Shown here piece after piece: positions 17,648 through 25,585 of a stretch of 64,000 bases of DNA; position 1 is the stretch's first letter; every line of letters begins with the position of its first letter. Under the pieces are notes generated by a model. It was not told where the DNA came from and made no database searches. It saw only the letters and a program-made list of their open reading frames with translations. This DNA comes from an uncultured Aquimarina sp. GTDB lineage: Bacteria; Bacteroidota; Bacteroidia; Flavobacteriales; Flavobacteriaceae. Both the position numbers and the translations under genes were made by a program. Location of the stretch: the NCBI GenBank assembly GCA_947500545.1, contig CANMSO010000008.1, forward strand, positions 124,001 through 188,000. Reading direction: 5' to 3'.

Positions 17648-19243
17648 ATGCCTAGTGACTGTATTCCGTTTAGAGATACGAATTACTTTTCATCCCTTAT
17701 ATGCGATTATTTAGATGAAAAAGCAGAATTAAAGCCTTTTTATAATCGTTTTCCGAAAGTAGAAAATTTTAAAGCTCAGATTGATGAGAAACAACAATCT
17801 TTTTCTGATGAGAACAGGAAAATACTTACAAATGCATTAAATAGTCAGTATAGTGCAATTGATTGTTCTGAAAGTACTAAGGATAATATAGCGTTATTAG
17901 AACAGTCATCTACATTTACTATTACCACAGGGCATCAATTAAACCTTTTTACAGGGCCTCTTTATTTTTTGTATAAGATCATTTCTACTATAAATCTTAC
18001 CAAAGATTTAAAGGAAAAATATCCAGATTATAACTTTGTGCCAATCTATTGGATGGCAACTGAAGATCATGATTTTGATGAGATTAATTATTTTAATCTA
18101 TTCGGAAAGAAAGTGCAATGGAACCGTAATGATGGGGGAGCAGTTGGTACTTTTGATACCGAAGGATTGGATAAGGTGTTTGAAATTTTTTCTTCAGAAA
18201 TAGGTTCTGGACGAAATGCAGAACGATTGAAATCTCTTTTTGAAGAAGCCTATATAAAACATAATAATCTTGCTGAAGCTACTCGATATCTTGCAAATGA
18301 ACTTTTTGGAGAGTATGGATTAGTAATTGTTGATGGTGATGATCACAAATTGAAGCGCCTTTTCATTCCGTTTATGGAAAAGGAATTTGTTGAGCAAACT
18401 GCATATAATGCTGTATTGCCAAAAGCAGAAGAACTAGGAGGATTGGGGTATAAAGTTCAGGTAAATCCGCGAGAAATTAATTTATTTTATTTAGCAGAAG
18501 GGCTACGCGAACGTATTGTAGAAAATGATGGAAAGTATTTTGTAAATGAAACAAATATCTCTTGGAGTAAGAGTGAGATTTTAAAAGAACTCTATGAGTT
18601 CCCGGAACGATTTAGCCCTAACGTAATGATGCGACCTTTGTATCAGGAAGTTATCTTGCCAAACCTTTGTTATATAGGTGGAGGAGGAGAACTGGCGTAT
18701 TGGTTAGAACTAAAAGATTATTTTGATACTGTGCAGATTCCTTTCCCAATGCTTTTACTGCGTAATTCTGTATTGATTCAAACAGAAAAGCAGGCAGAAA
18801 AAATAAAAAAACTGAATGTATCGAATACCGATTTGTTTCTAAAACAACATGAATTGATCAATCGTAAAGTTAGACGAATCTCAAATATAGATATCAACTT
18901 TGATCCACAACGTAAACATCTTGAAGAACAGTTTGAAGGAATGTATGCATTAGCAGAAAAAACGGATGTAACCTTTTTAAATGCTGTAAAAGCTCAAGAA
19001 GTAAAACAACTCAAGGGATTAGATGTTTTAGAAAAACGATTGTTAAAAGCGCAAAAGCGCAAGCTAAGTGATCATGTAAAACGATTAACTACTATTCAAA
19101 ATGAGTTATTTCCTAATCAGAGCTTACAAGAACGTAATACCAATTTTTCTGAAATGTATTTGGAATATGGGGAAGAATTGATTCTGATGCTGATCAAACA
19201 TTTGGATCCTTTAAAGAGAGAGTTTTTAATCGTAACTTCCTGA
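17648..19243 (+). CDS. bshC: Bacillithiol biosynthesis cysteine-adding enzyme BshC
   Basis: BshC joins cysteine to glucosaminyl-malate in the last step of bacillithiol synthesis, the low-molecular-weight thiol used in place of glutathione. Family features are the N-terminal Rossmann-like domain with TGHQLNLFTGPLYFLYKI, IYWMATEDHDFDEINYF, and the C-terminal coiled-coil (about 400-500). The frame could open at 17600, but ATG 17648 (MPSDCIPFRDTNYFS) matches the family N-terminus and gives 531 residues, the usual length. It is divergent from the M14/M3 operon; no other bsh genes are in the window. Confidence 0.95.
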   Translation: MPSDCIPFRDTNYFSSLICDYLDEKAELKPFYNRFPKVENFKAQIDEKQQSFSDENRKILTNALNSQYSAIDCSESTKDNIALLEQSSTFTITTGHQLNLFTGPLYFLYKIISTINLTKDLKEKYPDYNFVPIYWMATEDHDFDEINYFNLFGKKVQWNRNDGGAVGTFDTEGLDKVFEIFSSEIGSGRNAERLKSLFEEAYIKHNNLAEATRYLANELFGEYGLVIVDGDDHKLKRLFIPFMEKEFVEQTAYNAVLPKAEELGGLGYKVQVNPREINLFYLAEGLRERIVENDGKYFVNETNISWSKSEILKELYEFPERFSPNVMMRPLYQEVILPNLCYIGGGGELAYWLELKDYFDTVQIPFPMLLLRNSVLIQTEKQAEKIKKLNVSNTDLFLKQHELINRKVRRISNIDINFDPQRKHLEEQFEGMYALAEKTDVTFLNAVKAQEVKQLKGLDVLEKRLLKAQKRKLSDHVKRLTTIQNELFPNQSLQERNTNFSEMYLEYGEELILMLIKHLDPLKREFLIVTS

Positions 19244-19263
19244 TCAATAATAAATAAATCAAG

Positions 19264-19818
19264 TTATAGTTGTATTGGATGTTGCCCTATGGCATTAAAA
19301 GATACTTTCCATTTTTCTTCATATATAGAAGAATAGAATATGATAACATCAAAAGGGAAATTGGTATCTCCTTCTTTCAGGCCGTAAGCTTGATAAAAGG
19401 ATAATAAATTTTGTTTCGGTACTGCTGCCTCAGTTAATGTAAGTTCATTATTAGGCAATAGGGTAGCTCCTTTTGTTAAAAAAAATGAACTTGTATGATT
19501 AACAAGGCTGTCGGCCTGGGGATAGTTTTTTTCTGTAAAACTTTTAAAATTAAGAGGGTAGTATTTGTTCTTAGCAAAAATAGCAGTAGAATCAATAATT
19601 GCGGGGCCAAGTCCGTTGTTTTTAATTCCTATACTAAATACAACTGTAGAATCCGAATTAGCAACTCCTGAAGTAAAAGATATTCTTGGTGTTACCGATA
19701 ATCTAGCTTGTTTGCTAATTACTCTAGTTTGATATAAAAAAATAATAAGGGTAAGTAAACTTATGAATATTGCAGAAAATCCAATGATTTTTTCTGTGTT
19801 AAAAATTTTCTTTTTCAT
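19264..19818 (-). CDS. Single-pass membrane protein with beta-rich outer domain
   Basis: The 184-residue product has a short basic N-terminus, one transmembrane helix at about 10-29 (KIIGFSAIFISLLTLIIFLY) and an outside domain beginning SVTPRISFTSG. Segments such as 'IGIKNNGLGPAIIDSTAIF' are common to uncharacterised anchored proteins in Bacteroidota and look immunoglobulin-like. It is convergent with bshC (20-base gap). No function can be assigned. Confidence 0.65.
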   Translation of the reverse strand: MKKKIFNTEKIIGFSAIFISLLTLIIFLYQTRVISKQARLSVTPRISFTSGVANSDSTVVFSIGIKNNGLGPAIIDSTAIFAKNKYYPLNFKSFTEKNYPQADSLVNHTSSFFLTKGATLLPNNELTLTEAAVPKQNLLSFYQAYGLKEGDTNFPFDVIIFYSSIYEEKWKVSFNAIGQHPIQL

Positions 19819-19951
19819 TCACCTTTTTTGTTTGATATGGGTAAGTTTAAAATATAAATGCGAACGAATATACAAATATTTTAATAGGCAGTTTTTGTTG
19901 TTAATTCATAATTTTAATTTACTCATATTATTTTTCGGAAGGCTTAATTAT

Positions 19952-20497
19952 CTAGGGCACCAGATATGTACCTTTCCATTCACCACTTTCTTTTTTGTAT
20001 AAAACACGAGTATGATTAGGTCTGTTTAAGCGTAGATATTCTATTTTATTTGGAATTAATTTAATAGCAGTAAAGAAATGTTTCTCCTCAAGAAAATCTA
20101 CCTTCTCAGGATTTTTTATTTCTTCTCCAGGAGCTAGTTTTGTGGTATATTCTTTTCTCGATTTTTGAGGAACCTGTTCCCAAATATTTTTTAGAGTACT
20201 ATCATTAGTGACAATTTCAGCTTTAGCTCTTATTGATAATTGTATCAATCTTTCAGTATCTAGAAAAAGAAGACTCACTATATTATGTTCATTAATATGT
20301 GTGATTTTTTTTGATCTTTTATCAGTGTATATCGTAAGGTTTAATTGCTCGTCTAGTTCCCTAAGTACAAGCGTTCTTAATCTTGGTGTCCCATTGATAC
20401 TTGAGGTTGCCAGGGTAAAATATCTAAAAGGATGCCCTGGGGTTTCTATAGCTTTTTTCAGATCATTTACGATAGTAGAGAAGATAATTTCGGTCAT
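19952..20497 (-). CDS. Pyridoxamine 5'-phosphate oxidase-family flavoprotein
   Basis: The 181-residue protein has the split-barrel FMN-binding fold. The N-terminal helix (IVNDLKKAIETPGHPFRYFTLAT), the strand set NGTPRLRTLVLRELDEQLNLTIYTDKRSKKI and the later IQLSIRAKAEIV match PNPOx-like general-stress flavoproteins. True PdxH enzymes are longer and have a distinct C-terminal RLHDR motif, absent here, so it is unlikely to be the vitamin B6 enzyme itself. The gene sits alone on the minus strand. Confidence 0.85.
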   Translation of the reverse strand: MTEIIFSTIVNDLKKAIETPGHPFRYFTLATSSINGTPRLRTLVLRELDEQLNLTIYTDKRSKKITHINEHNIVSLLFLDTERLIQLSIRAKAEIVTNDSTLKNIWEQVPQKSRKEYTTKLAPGEEIKNPEKVDFLEEKHFFTAIKLIPNKIEYLRLNRPNHTRVLYKKESGEWKGTYLVP

Positions 20498-20555
20498 TGG
20501 TAACTATGTTGTGGTTGCTCTTATAAAGTTAGTTAATTTAAAAGGGAGTATCAAA

Positions 20556-20588
20556 AAAAAACACCCTGAACTAATCAGGATGTTTTTT
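20556..20588 (-). terminator. Terminator after the pore-former-like lipoprotein gene
   Basis: A 14-pair stem with one mismatch (AAAAACACCCTGA / TCAGGATGTTTTT, loop ACTAA) is followed on the minus strand by a run of nine Ts. It lies 17 bases past the stop of the lipoprotein gene at 20606. Confidence 0.8.
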
Positions 20589-20605
20589 ACAACCAATTAA
20601 AAAAA

Positions 20606-22255
20606 CTAATTATTACAAGCTCCTTCAACATCCTTAGAGATTGTTTCAGTTTCTATTAGTCTATTTATAACGTTTACACCTCTTACTGTTACTTCAATAA
20701 AGTCGTCTTGTACATCGGTGATTACACCGGTAAAACTATTAAATGCGAATTGAGTAGTTATTTCTTGTCCGCTTAGGGATTCGCTGTTTTCTTGATACGT
20801 TCCTCTTATTCTAAAACGTTGTACATATGGGATCCTAACATTTTCATAGGTTTGGTAAACATCTGCCACCGTTATGGCTGTTTGAGGGGGTACTTCTTGA
20901 GTCCGTTCTGTAGAGATTTCTGTAGTTTTTGTCTCTTCAAAACTACCAGATCTTGTACTGGTCTGAGTTCTTGTTTTACTGAATCCATAGCTTCCGGTTA
21001 CAGAACTTCTTACAGATCCTCCAGCACCAAAGAATTTTGTAGAAACTTCAGCCTCTATAGTTACAGAAACAGAGTAATCCTGGGTTGTACTTACAGACAT
21101 AGATTCTTCCCAGCCTAATATCTCCTTAGTTTCCAGAGATTCGGATCTACCTACTGTTTGGGCTAGAGAACCGCTACTACAGTTTCTAAGGGTGCTATTA
21201 TAAGCTTCTGATGTCCCAGACGGAGGAAGTATAGGATGCATAAATTTGGACTCAACTGGTTGTATATCCCAGTCAATATCAAATGATAGAATTCTAAAAT
21301 AAATAGGATCAGCAGTGCTATTACCGGCATTAAGACGATCATTTATGAGTGCTAAAGCATTACCAGTAAATGTGGGTGTTATGGTATAAAGACCTGGTTC
21401 TGTTTTATCTATTTTAAATTTATAGTTAGGAGGAGTGCCTGTATTATTACCTCCATTTCTAATCAGATTTGCTTTACTCTGAATTCGAAGTTCTGAATTA
21501 GCAGGTACTACATATAAATAGTGTATGTCCTCGCCATTATGCACAGATATTGTAAATACATCTTCTTCTCCAGGAACTTCAGAAAACATGTAGGTTGTAT
21601 ATTTTTCAGTGTTTTCTGAATTGTAATCAAGATCTGCCAATTGACTAATTAATATAGGAGTGTTTAATAAAACGGTGTTTAGATATAAGGCTGAATTTGG
21701 TGCTCCGAATATCTCGTCGCTGGCGTTGGTTACTAGTTGCATATAATGTGGTACCCCTTCTCTGATACTTACTTTGGCGTATAAATCTTCAAGAGCATCT
21801 GAATCTACTTCTTGCTCTATAGGGCTTGAGGTAAAAGAAAGTTTAGAAATTTCTTTTACTGCCAATTCGCTATTATTTTCATCAAGAATTTTTACCGTTA
21901 ATGCTACGCCATTCTTTAATTCTGCCTTTGCCTCATCGGTCAGATCTTCATTTTTAAAAGATAGGTTGGCAATGTTGTTGAATTCGTCAAAAGGAATTTG
22001 TTGACTATAGTCACCCGTGGTTGCAGTCACTATTATGTCTGCTGTTGTAGGTTTATATCCTTTTCGCGCAATACCTCTTGCACTAATACTTACCCCTATT
22101 TCTCCTTCATCGGTTTTAAATTCATTAAGATCTATGCCTGGTAATTGTTCTACTCCTGTGTCGGTAGGAGGTAAGCTATCCCCGTCATCTTTATTACATC
22201 CTAAAATTAGAAATGATAGCATAAGCGCTCTCAAAATTGTTGTGTGAGTTTTCAT
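20606..22255 (-). CDS. Lipoprotein with aerolysin/natterin-like pore-forming C-domain
   Basis: This 549-residue protein has a lipoprotein signal (LILGC, Cys20) and a DSLPP spacer. Residues about 40-150 and 150-340 look like two beta-rich domains (no family recognised). The last 200 residues resemble the aerolysin/ETX-MTX2/natterin pore module: alternating Ser/Thr and hydrophobic strands (MSVSTTQDYSVSVTIEAEV), a Gly/Ser-rich turn (FFGAGGSVRSSVTGSYGF), a second Ser/Thr-rich amphipathic strand (TQTSTRSGSFEETKTTEIS), then the E-VPP-T linker (EVPPQTAITV) and VPY-like IPYVQRF. That is inference by pattern, not a search result. If right it would be a membrane-anchored pore-former, or a donor stored on the cell surface. 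It is divergent from an unknown gene at 22517. Confidence 0.7.
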   Translation of the reverse strand: MKTHTTILRALMLSFLILGCNKDDGDSLPPTDTGVEQLPGIDLNEFKTDEGEIGVSISARGIARKGYKPTTADIIVTATTGDYSQQIPFDEFNNIANLSFKNEDLTDEAKAELKNGVALTVKILDENNSELAVKEISKLSFTSSPIEQEVDSDALEDLYAKVSIREGVPHYMQLVTNASDEIFGAPNSALYLNTVLLNTPILISQLADLDYNSENTEKYTTYMFSEVPGEEDVFTISVHNGEDIHYLYVVPANSELRIQSKANLIRNGGNNTGTPPNYKFKIDKTEPGLYTITPTFTGNALALINDRLNAGNSTADPIYFRILSFDIDWDIQPVESKFMHPILPPSGTSEAYNSTLRNCSSGSLAQTVGRSESLETKEILGWEESMSVSTTQDYSVSVTIEAEVSTKFFGAGGSVRSSVTGSYGFSKTRTQTSTRSGSFEETKTTEISTERTQEVPPQTAITVADVYQTYENVRIPYVQRFRIRGTYQENSESLSGQEITTQFAFNSFTGVITDVQDDFIEVTVRGVNVINRLIETETISKDVEGACNN

Positions 22256-22516
22256 AATATGTATTATTAATTGATTTTTTAAATTCTGTGATGAGTTTTT
22301 TTATATGTATTTGATAATCAAAACTTAATCTCAGTCAGCACTACAAAAATGAGATAGATATTCGAGCAAAAAAAGACCATAAATACCGGAAATGTAAATA
22401 CGTGGTAAATACGTGTTTTGTGACGGTAATCACTTGTTAATCAATTGGTAATTAGTTAATAAGGGTTTTTTTGATTAGTTTTAAGTAGAAATTAATACCA
22501 ATAAAAAATCACACAA

Positions 22517-23311
22517 ATGGGAAGTACAATCACAGAACAAAACGGAACCATTACAGCGAAAAGGTTTGTTAATAATACCGAGAAATGGTGTAAAGAAGAT
22601 GTGCTAAAACTAGCGCATCATTTTCATGAATGGGATAAAGAAACGGGGCAGCATCTTAGAGTGAATTATTTGATGTTAAATAAGGATAGGGTCGAACAGT
22701 TTAATAAGATTAAAAAAATCAAGGAGGTTAAAATTTGTTTGGCACTGGATAAATCGGGTAAAGAAAATGTCACTTTTAGACCTTTTCTTAAGATTAATGA
22801 TGATGATCAAATGATTTTTGAATTGGATCCTGTAGTAATCAGGGGGTTCACAACACCTCCTCCTTCTATAATTCCTAACGCTTTTAAAGAAATGATTTGC
22901 AAAAATTGGGACCAGTTAGAAATGCATCTGATTGATGATCTTTTTCATTGTAAAAATGAAAGTCAATTTCAAACACCTATAATACGAGTACAGCATTTTC
23001 AAATAGGTAGTGCATATGATTCAAATATAGACAAAGAATTAATTGAACATATAAATACTCATCTTGGAAAAATAACCAATGTTAATTTGTATCCTGGTGT
23101 TGATATGAATAAGGTACAGTATAATGATATGATTTCGTTTACCCCGGTTATTGGCATTGGTACACAAGAAGACAGTACTAGAAGTAAAGGTATATACGGT
23201 TTAGCCGGTGTAGTAGGATCTTTTCCAGGACAATATGAGACTTTTTACGAATATCTTACCCCATGTCCTCCAACTTGTCCACCACCGCCACCGCCAGATC
23301 CTGATGCTTAG
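22517..23311 (+). CDS. Unknown protein with proline-rich tail
   Basis: The 264-residue protein has no signal peptide or membrane segment and starts MGSTITEQNGTITAKRF. Recognisable features are a His/Trp-rich N-terminal part (LAHHFHEWDKETGQHLR), a middle with mixed alpha/beta character, and a C-terminal tail CPPTCPPPPPPDPDA. No family was recognised. It begins a same-strand run with a 7-TM protein (26 bases on), a histidine kinase and a response regulator, and is divergent from the pore-former-like lipoprotein with 261 bases between. The proline tail could be a ligand for another protein or a spacer. Role unknown. Confidence 0.7.
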   Translation: MGSTITEQNGTITAKRFVNNTEKWCKEDVLKLAHHFHEWDKETGQHLRVNYLMLNKDRVEQFNKIKKIKEVKICLALDKSGKENVTFRPFLKINDDDQMIFELDPVVIRGFTTPPPSIIPNAFKEMICKNWDQLEMHLIDDLFHCKNESQFQTPIIRVQHFQIGSAYDSNIDKELIEHINTHLGKITNVNLYPGVDMNKVQYNDMISFTPVIGIGTQEDSTRSKGIYGLAGVVGSFPGQYETFYEYLTPCPPTCPPPPPPDPDA

Positions 23312-23337
23312 GATATTGTTAATTTACTAAAACCAGA

Positions 23338-23994
23338 TTGATGAGTATAACATTATTTGAAAACCTTACCTGGGCAGCTTTTATTTTTTTATTTGCCCCT
23401 TTGGTTATATCAATTTTTAGATTTAAATTTTTTAATTTTTCACAAAAAAGGCTATTGCTTTTAATTTTGGTAACTGTATTGGTTGAGGTAATTTCTAGGG
23501 TACTATGGGACAAAAGAATGAATAACTTGTCGGTGTATCATTTTTATACGATTATTGAGTTTTTACTTATTGTCAATATTTATCGAAAAGAACTATCAAT
23601 ACTGTTTTCAAAATTGTTTTTTACAATAATGGGTATCCTTTTTACAGTTTTTGCTATAGTAAATACTTTATTTTTTCAGGATCTAAATACTTTTAATTCT
23701 AATGCGACAACGGTATTGGGATTGCTAGTGATTTTCTTTGCATTAAGTTACTTTTATGCTTTGCTTAAAGAGGTGAAATACAGTGCTCTAGAGAATAACC
23801 CTATGTTTTGGGTCAATTCTGGTTTTTTGATTTATTTTTCTAGTAACTTGATTCTATTTTTTATTAATAATAATTTGTTTAAAGGGGGATCTAATGAAGC
23901 CGGTTATTTGATTTGGGGGCTTCATGCTATCGTGAACATTGTATTAACTATTTTTTATATCATTGCTTTATGGGTGAACCCGAAGAAGCTATAA
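23338..23994 (+). CDS. Seven-transmembrane protein, likely sensor partner
   Basis: The 218-residue product has seven predicted membrane helices: about 10-30, 34-56, 66-86, 89-112, 118-142, 150-175 and 188-212. Only short loops connect them, and 'YHFYTIIEFLLIVNIYRKEL' is the most distinctive segment. No catalytic residues are seen. It overlaps the next gene, a histidine kinase, by 25 bases, so the two are translationally coupled and probably work together, with this protein sensing in the membrane (inference). Confidence 0.75.
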   Translation: MMSITLFENLTWAAFIFLFAPLVISIFRFKFFNFSQKRLLLLILVTVLVEVISRVLWDKRMNNLSVYHFYTIIEFLLIVNIYRKELSILFSKLFFTIMGILFTVFAIVNTLFFQDLNTFNSNATTVLGLLVIFFALSYFYALLKEVKYSALENNPMFWVNSGFLIYFSSNLILFFINNNLFKGGSNEAGYLIWGLHAIVNIVLTIFYIIALWVNPKKL

Positions 23995-24749
23995 CATTAA
24001 AGATTATTATCATTGGTATGGTCGTGCTGTTTTTGCTATCCTTATCATTGATTATTTTCTTTATTATTTATCAGCGAAGGTTGCTTTCTCAACAGAAGAA
24101 ACATCAAAAACTGGAATCAGATTATCAAAAAGAGCTGCTTAAAACTTCTATTCTAAGTCAAGAAGAAGAGCGTACCCGAATAGCAAAAGAACTACATGAT
24201 GATGTTGGAGCAATGTTGACCACAACCAAATTGTATTTTGGTCAAATATCTCCAGAATTGTCAAACGATGAATTAAAAAGTATTACAGAGAAAATGAGTG
24301 GCTTTTTTGATGATATGATTCACAGTGTGCGTAGCATCTCACAAGATTTAAGACCAGTAGTACTTGAAAAACTTGGATTAATTGAAGCCATTCAAAGTCT
24401 AACACAGATAATAAATGATTCTGGAAAAATAAAAGTACATTTTAAGAATAACACAATTAAAACTATTGCCAGGTCGAAAGAATTGAACTTGTATCGAATT
24501 ATTCAGGAATTAGTAACAAACACGTTAAAACATGCACAGGCTTCGACCATAAAGATTGAATTGAAAAACGAGAATGATGTACTGATCATACTATATGAAG
24601 ATGATGGAAAAGGTTTAGATCAAAAAAACCTTTCGAGTAAAAAGGGATTAGGCCTTAAAAACATAGAAAGTAGGTTGTCTGTAGTATCTGGAAGCCTATT
24701 TTTTCTAAAAAAGAACCCCGGGATGAAGGTCAAAATTGAAATTAGATAG
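23970..24749 (+). CDS. Sensor histidine kinase, HisKA_3 (NarL-partner) type
   Basis: ATG 23970 (MGEPEEAITLK) is preferred over a possible opening at 23913 because the extra residues are the other-frame end of the 7-TM gene. The 259-residue kinase has one transmembrane helix (about 10-33), a coiled linker, the HisKA_3 box EEERTRIAKELHDDVGAML with the phospho-acceptor His, and a HATPase domain (ELNLYRIIQELVTNTLKHAQA, YEDDGKGLD, KGLGLKNIESRL). It has no sensing domain of its own, which supports the 7-TM neighbour as the input. Its partner is the LuxR-type regulator 40 bases downstream. Confidence 0.92.
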   Translation: MGEPEEAITLKIIIIGMVVLFLLSLSLIIFFIIYQRRLLSQQKKHQKLESDYQKELLKTSILSQEEERTRIAKELHDDVGAMLTTTKLYFGQISPELSNDELKSITEKMSGFFDDMIHSVRSISQDLRPVVLEKLGLIEAIQSLTQIINDSGKIKVHFKNNTIKTIARSKELNLYRIIQELVTNTLKHAQASTIKIELKNENDVLIILYEDDGKGLDQKNLSSKKGLGLKNIESRLSVVSGSLFFLKKNPGMKVKIEIR

Positions 24750-24789
24750 TATAAACCTTTTATGAATAGATAATATTAATCACACAATT

Positions 24790-25443
24790 ATGGAAACTAT
24801 AAAATTAGGATTGATAGATGACCACAATCTGTTTCGTGAAGGAATAAAATCCTTGTTAAATAAAATGTCAGATGTTTCGCTTGTGTTAGAAGCCGTAAGT
24901 GGTAAAGATTTGTTGATAAAACTTAATAACGTAGTTCCTGACGTAATCCTTTTGGATTTGGAAATGGAAGATATGAACGGTGTTGATACCACTCTAAAAC
25001 TACAAGAACTATATCCAGATCTTAAGATTATTATTCTAACCATGCATAAGGAAGAAAGAATGATCTCATACTTGATGGAAGTGGGAGCAAATGGGTATTT
25101 ATTAAAAGATACCAATCAATCAGAGCTTGAAGATGCCATACGATCTGTTTATGAAAAAGGATTTTATTTTAACCCTTTTGTATCCGAAGCATTGGTAAAA
25201 GGATTAAAGCATAAGGCGATAAAACCCCCTGAAATAGGTAAGAATTATTATTTAACCACAAGGGAGTTAGAAGTTTTAGAGTTGATCACTCGTGAATATA
25301 CAACGGTAGAGATAGCTAATGAACTTTTTTTAAGTACAAGAACTATAGAAGGACATAGGAAAAACTTAATAAGCAAGTTGGGTGTGAAAAATACGGCAGG
25401 ACTTATCATGAAGGCTATAAAAGATAAAATTATTTCAGTTTGA
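24790..25443 (+). CDS. LuxR/NarL-type response regulator
   Basis: The 217-residue protein has a receiver domain (LIDDHNLFREGI, phospho-Asp in DVILLDLEMEDMNG, GYLLKD lysine) and a C-terminal LuxR helix-turn-helix (LTTRELEVLELITREYTTVEIANELFLSTRTIEGHRKNL). It is the cognate regulator of the kinase at 23970, judged from operon order and from HisKA_3/LuxR family pairing. Its targets could include the genes at 20606 or 22517, which is untested inference. Confidence 0.93.
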   Translation: METIKLGLIDDHNLFREGIKSLLNKMSDVSLVLEAVSGKDLLIKLNNVVPDVILLDLEMEDMNGVDTTLKLQELYPDLKIIILTMHKEERMISYLMEVGANGYLLKDTNQSELEDAIRSVYEKGFYFNPFVSEALVKGLKHKAIKPPEIGKNYYLTTRELEVLELITREYTTVEIANELFLSTRTIEGHRKNLISKLGVKNTAGLIMKAIKDKIISV

Positions 25444-25468
25444 TTAAAAGATGATTTGGTTGAGTAAG

Positions 25469-25485
25469 TAGTCTTAAAAAGACTA
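25469..25485 (+). terminator. Possible weak terminator after the response regulator gene
   Basis: TAGTCTT and AAGACTA form a 7-bp stem around AAA, 26 bases past the stop. The following sequence (TTCCTGTTG) has only a poor T-tract, so efficiency is doubtful. Confidence 0.3.
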
Positions 25486-25574
25486 TTCCTGTTGTAAATT
25501 GTCCTTCCAAATTTAAAAATGATAATCTTTTAAAAATTATCCTATTCAAGATTTCAGGGTTATCAATTTAATTT

Positions 25575-25582
25575 TATTTTTG
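25575..25582 (+). promoter_or_regulatory. Candidate -7 box abutting guaA
   Basis: TATTTTTG matches TAnnTTTG but ends only 3 bases before the guaA ATG. If it is used, the transcript would be nearly leaderless. Confidence 0.3.
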
Positions 25583-25585
25583 CCT

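Noticed and set aside
20792..21118. 108-codon plus-strand frame rich in Cys and Ser
   Set aside because: Antisense shadow of the Ser/Thr-rich strands in the pore-former-like lipoprotein.
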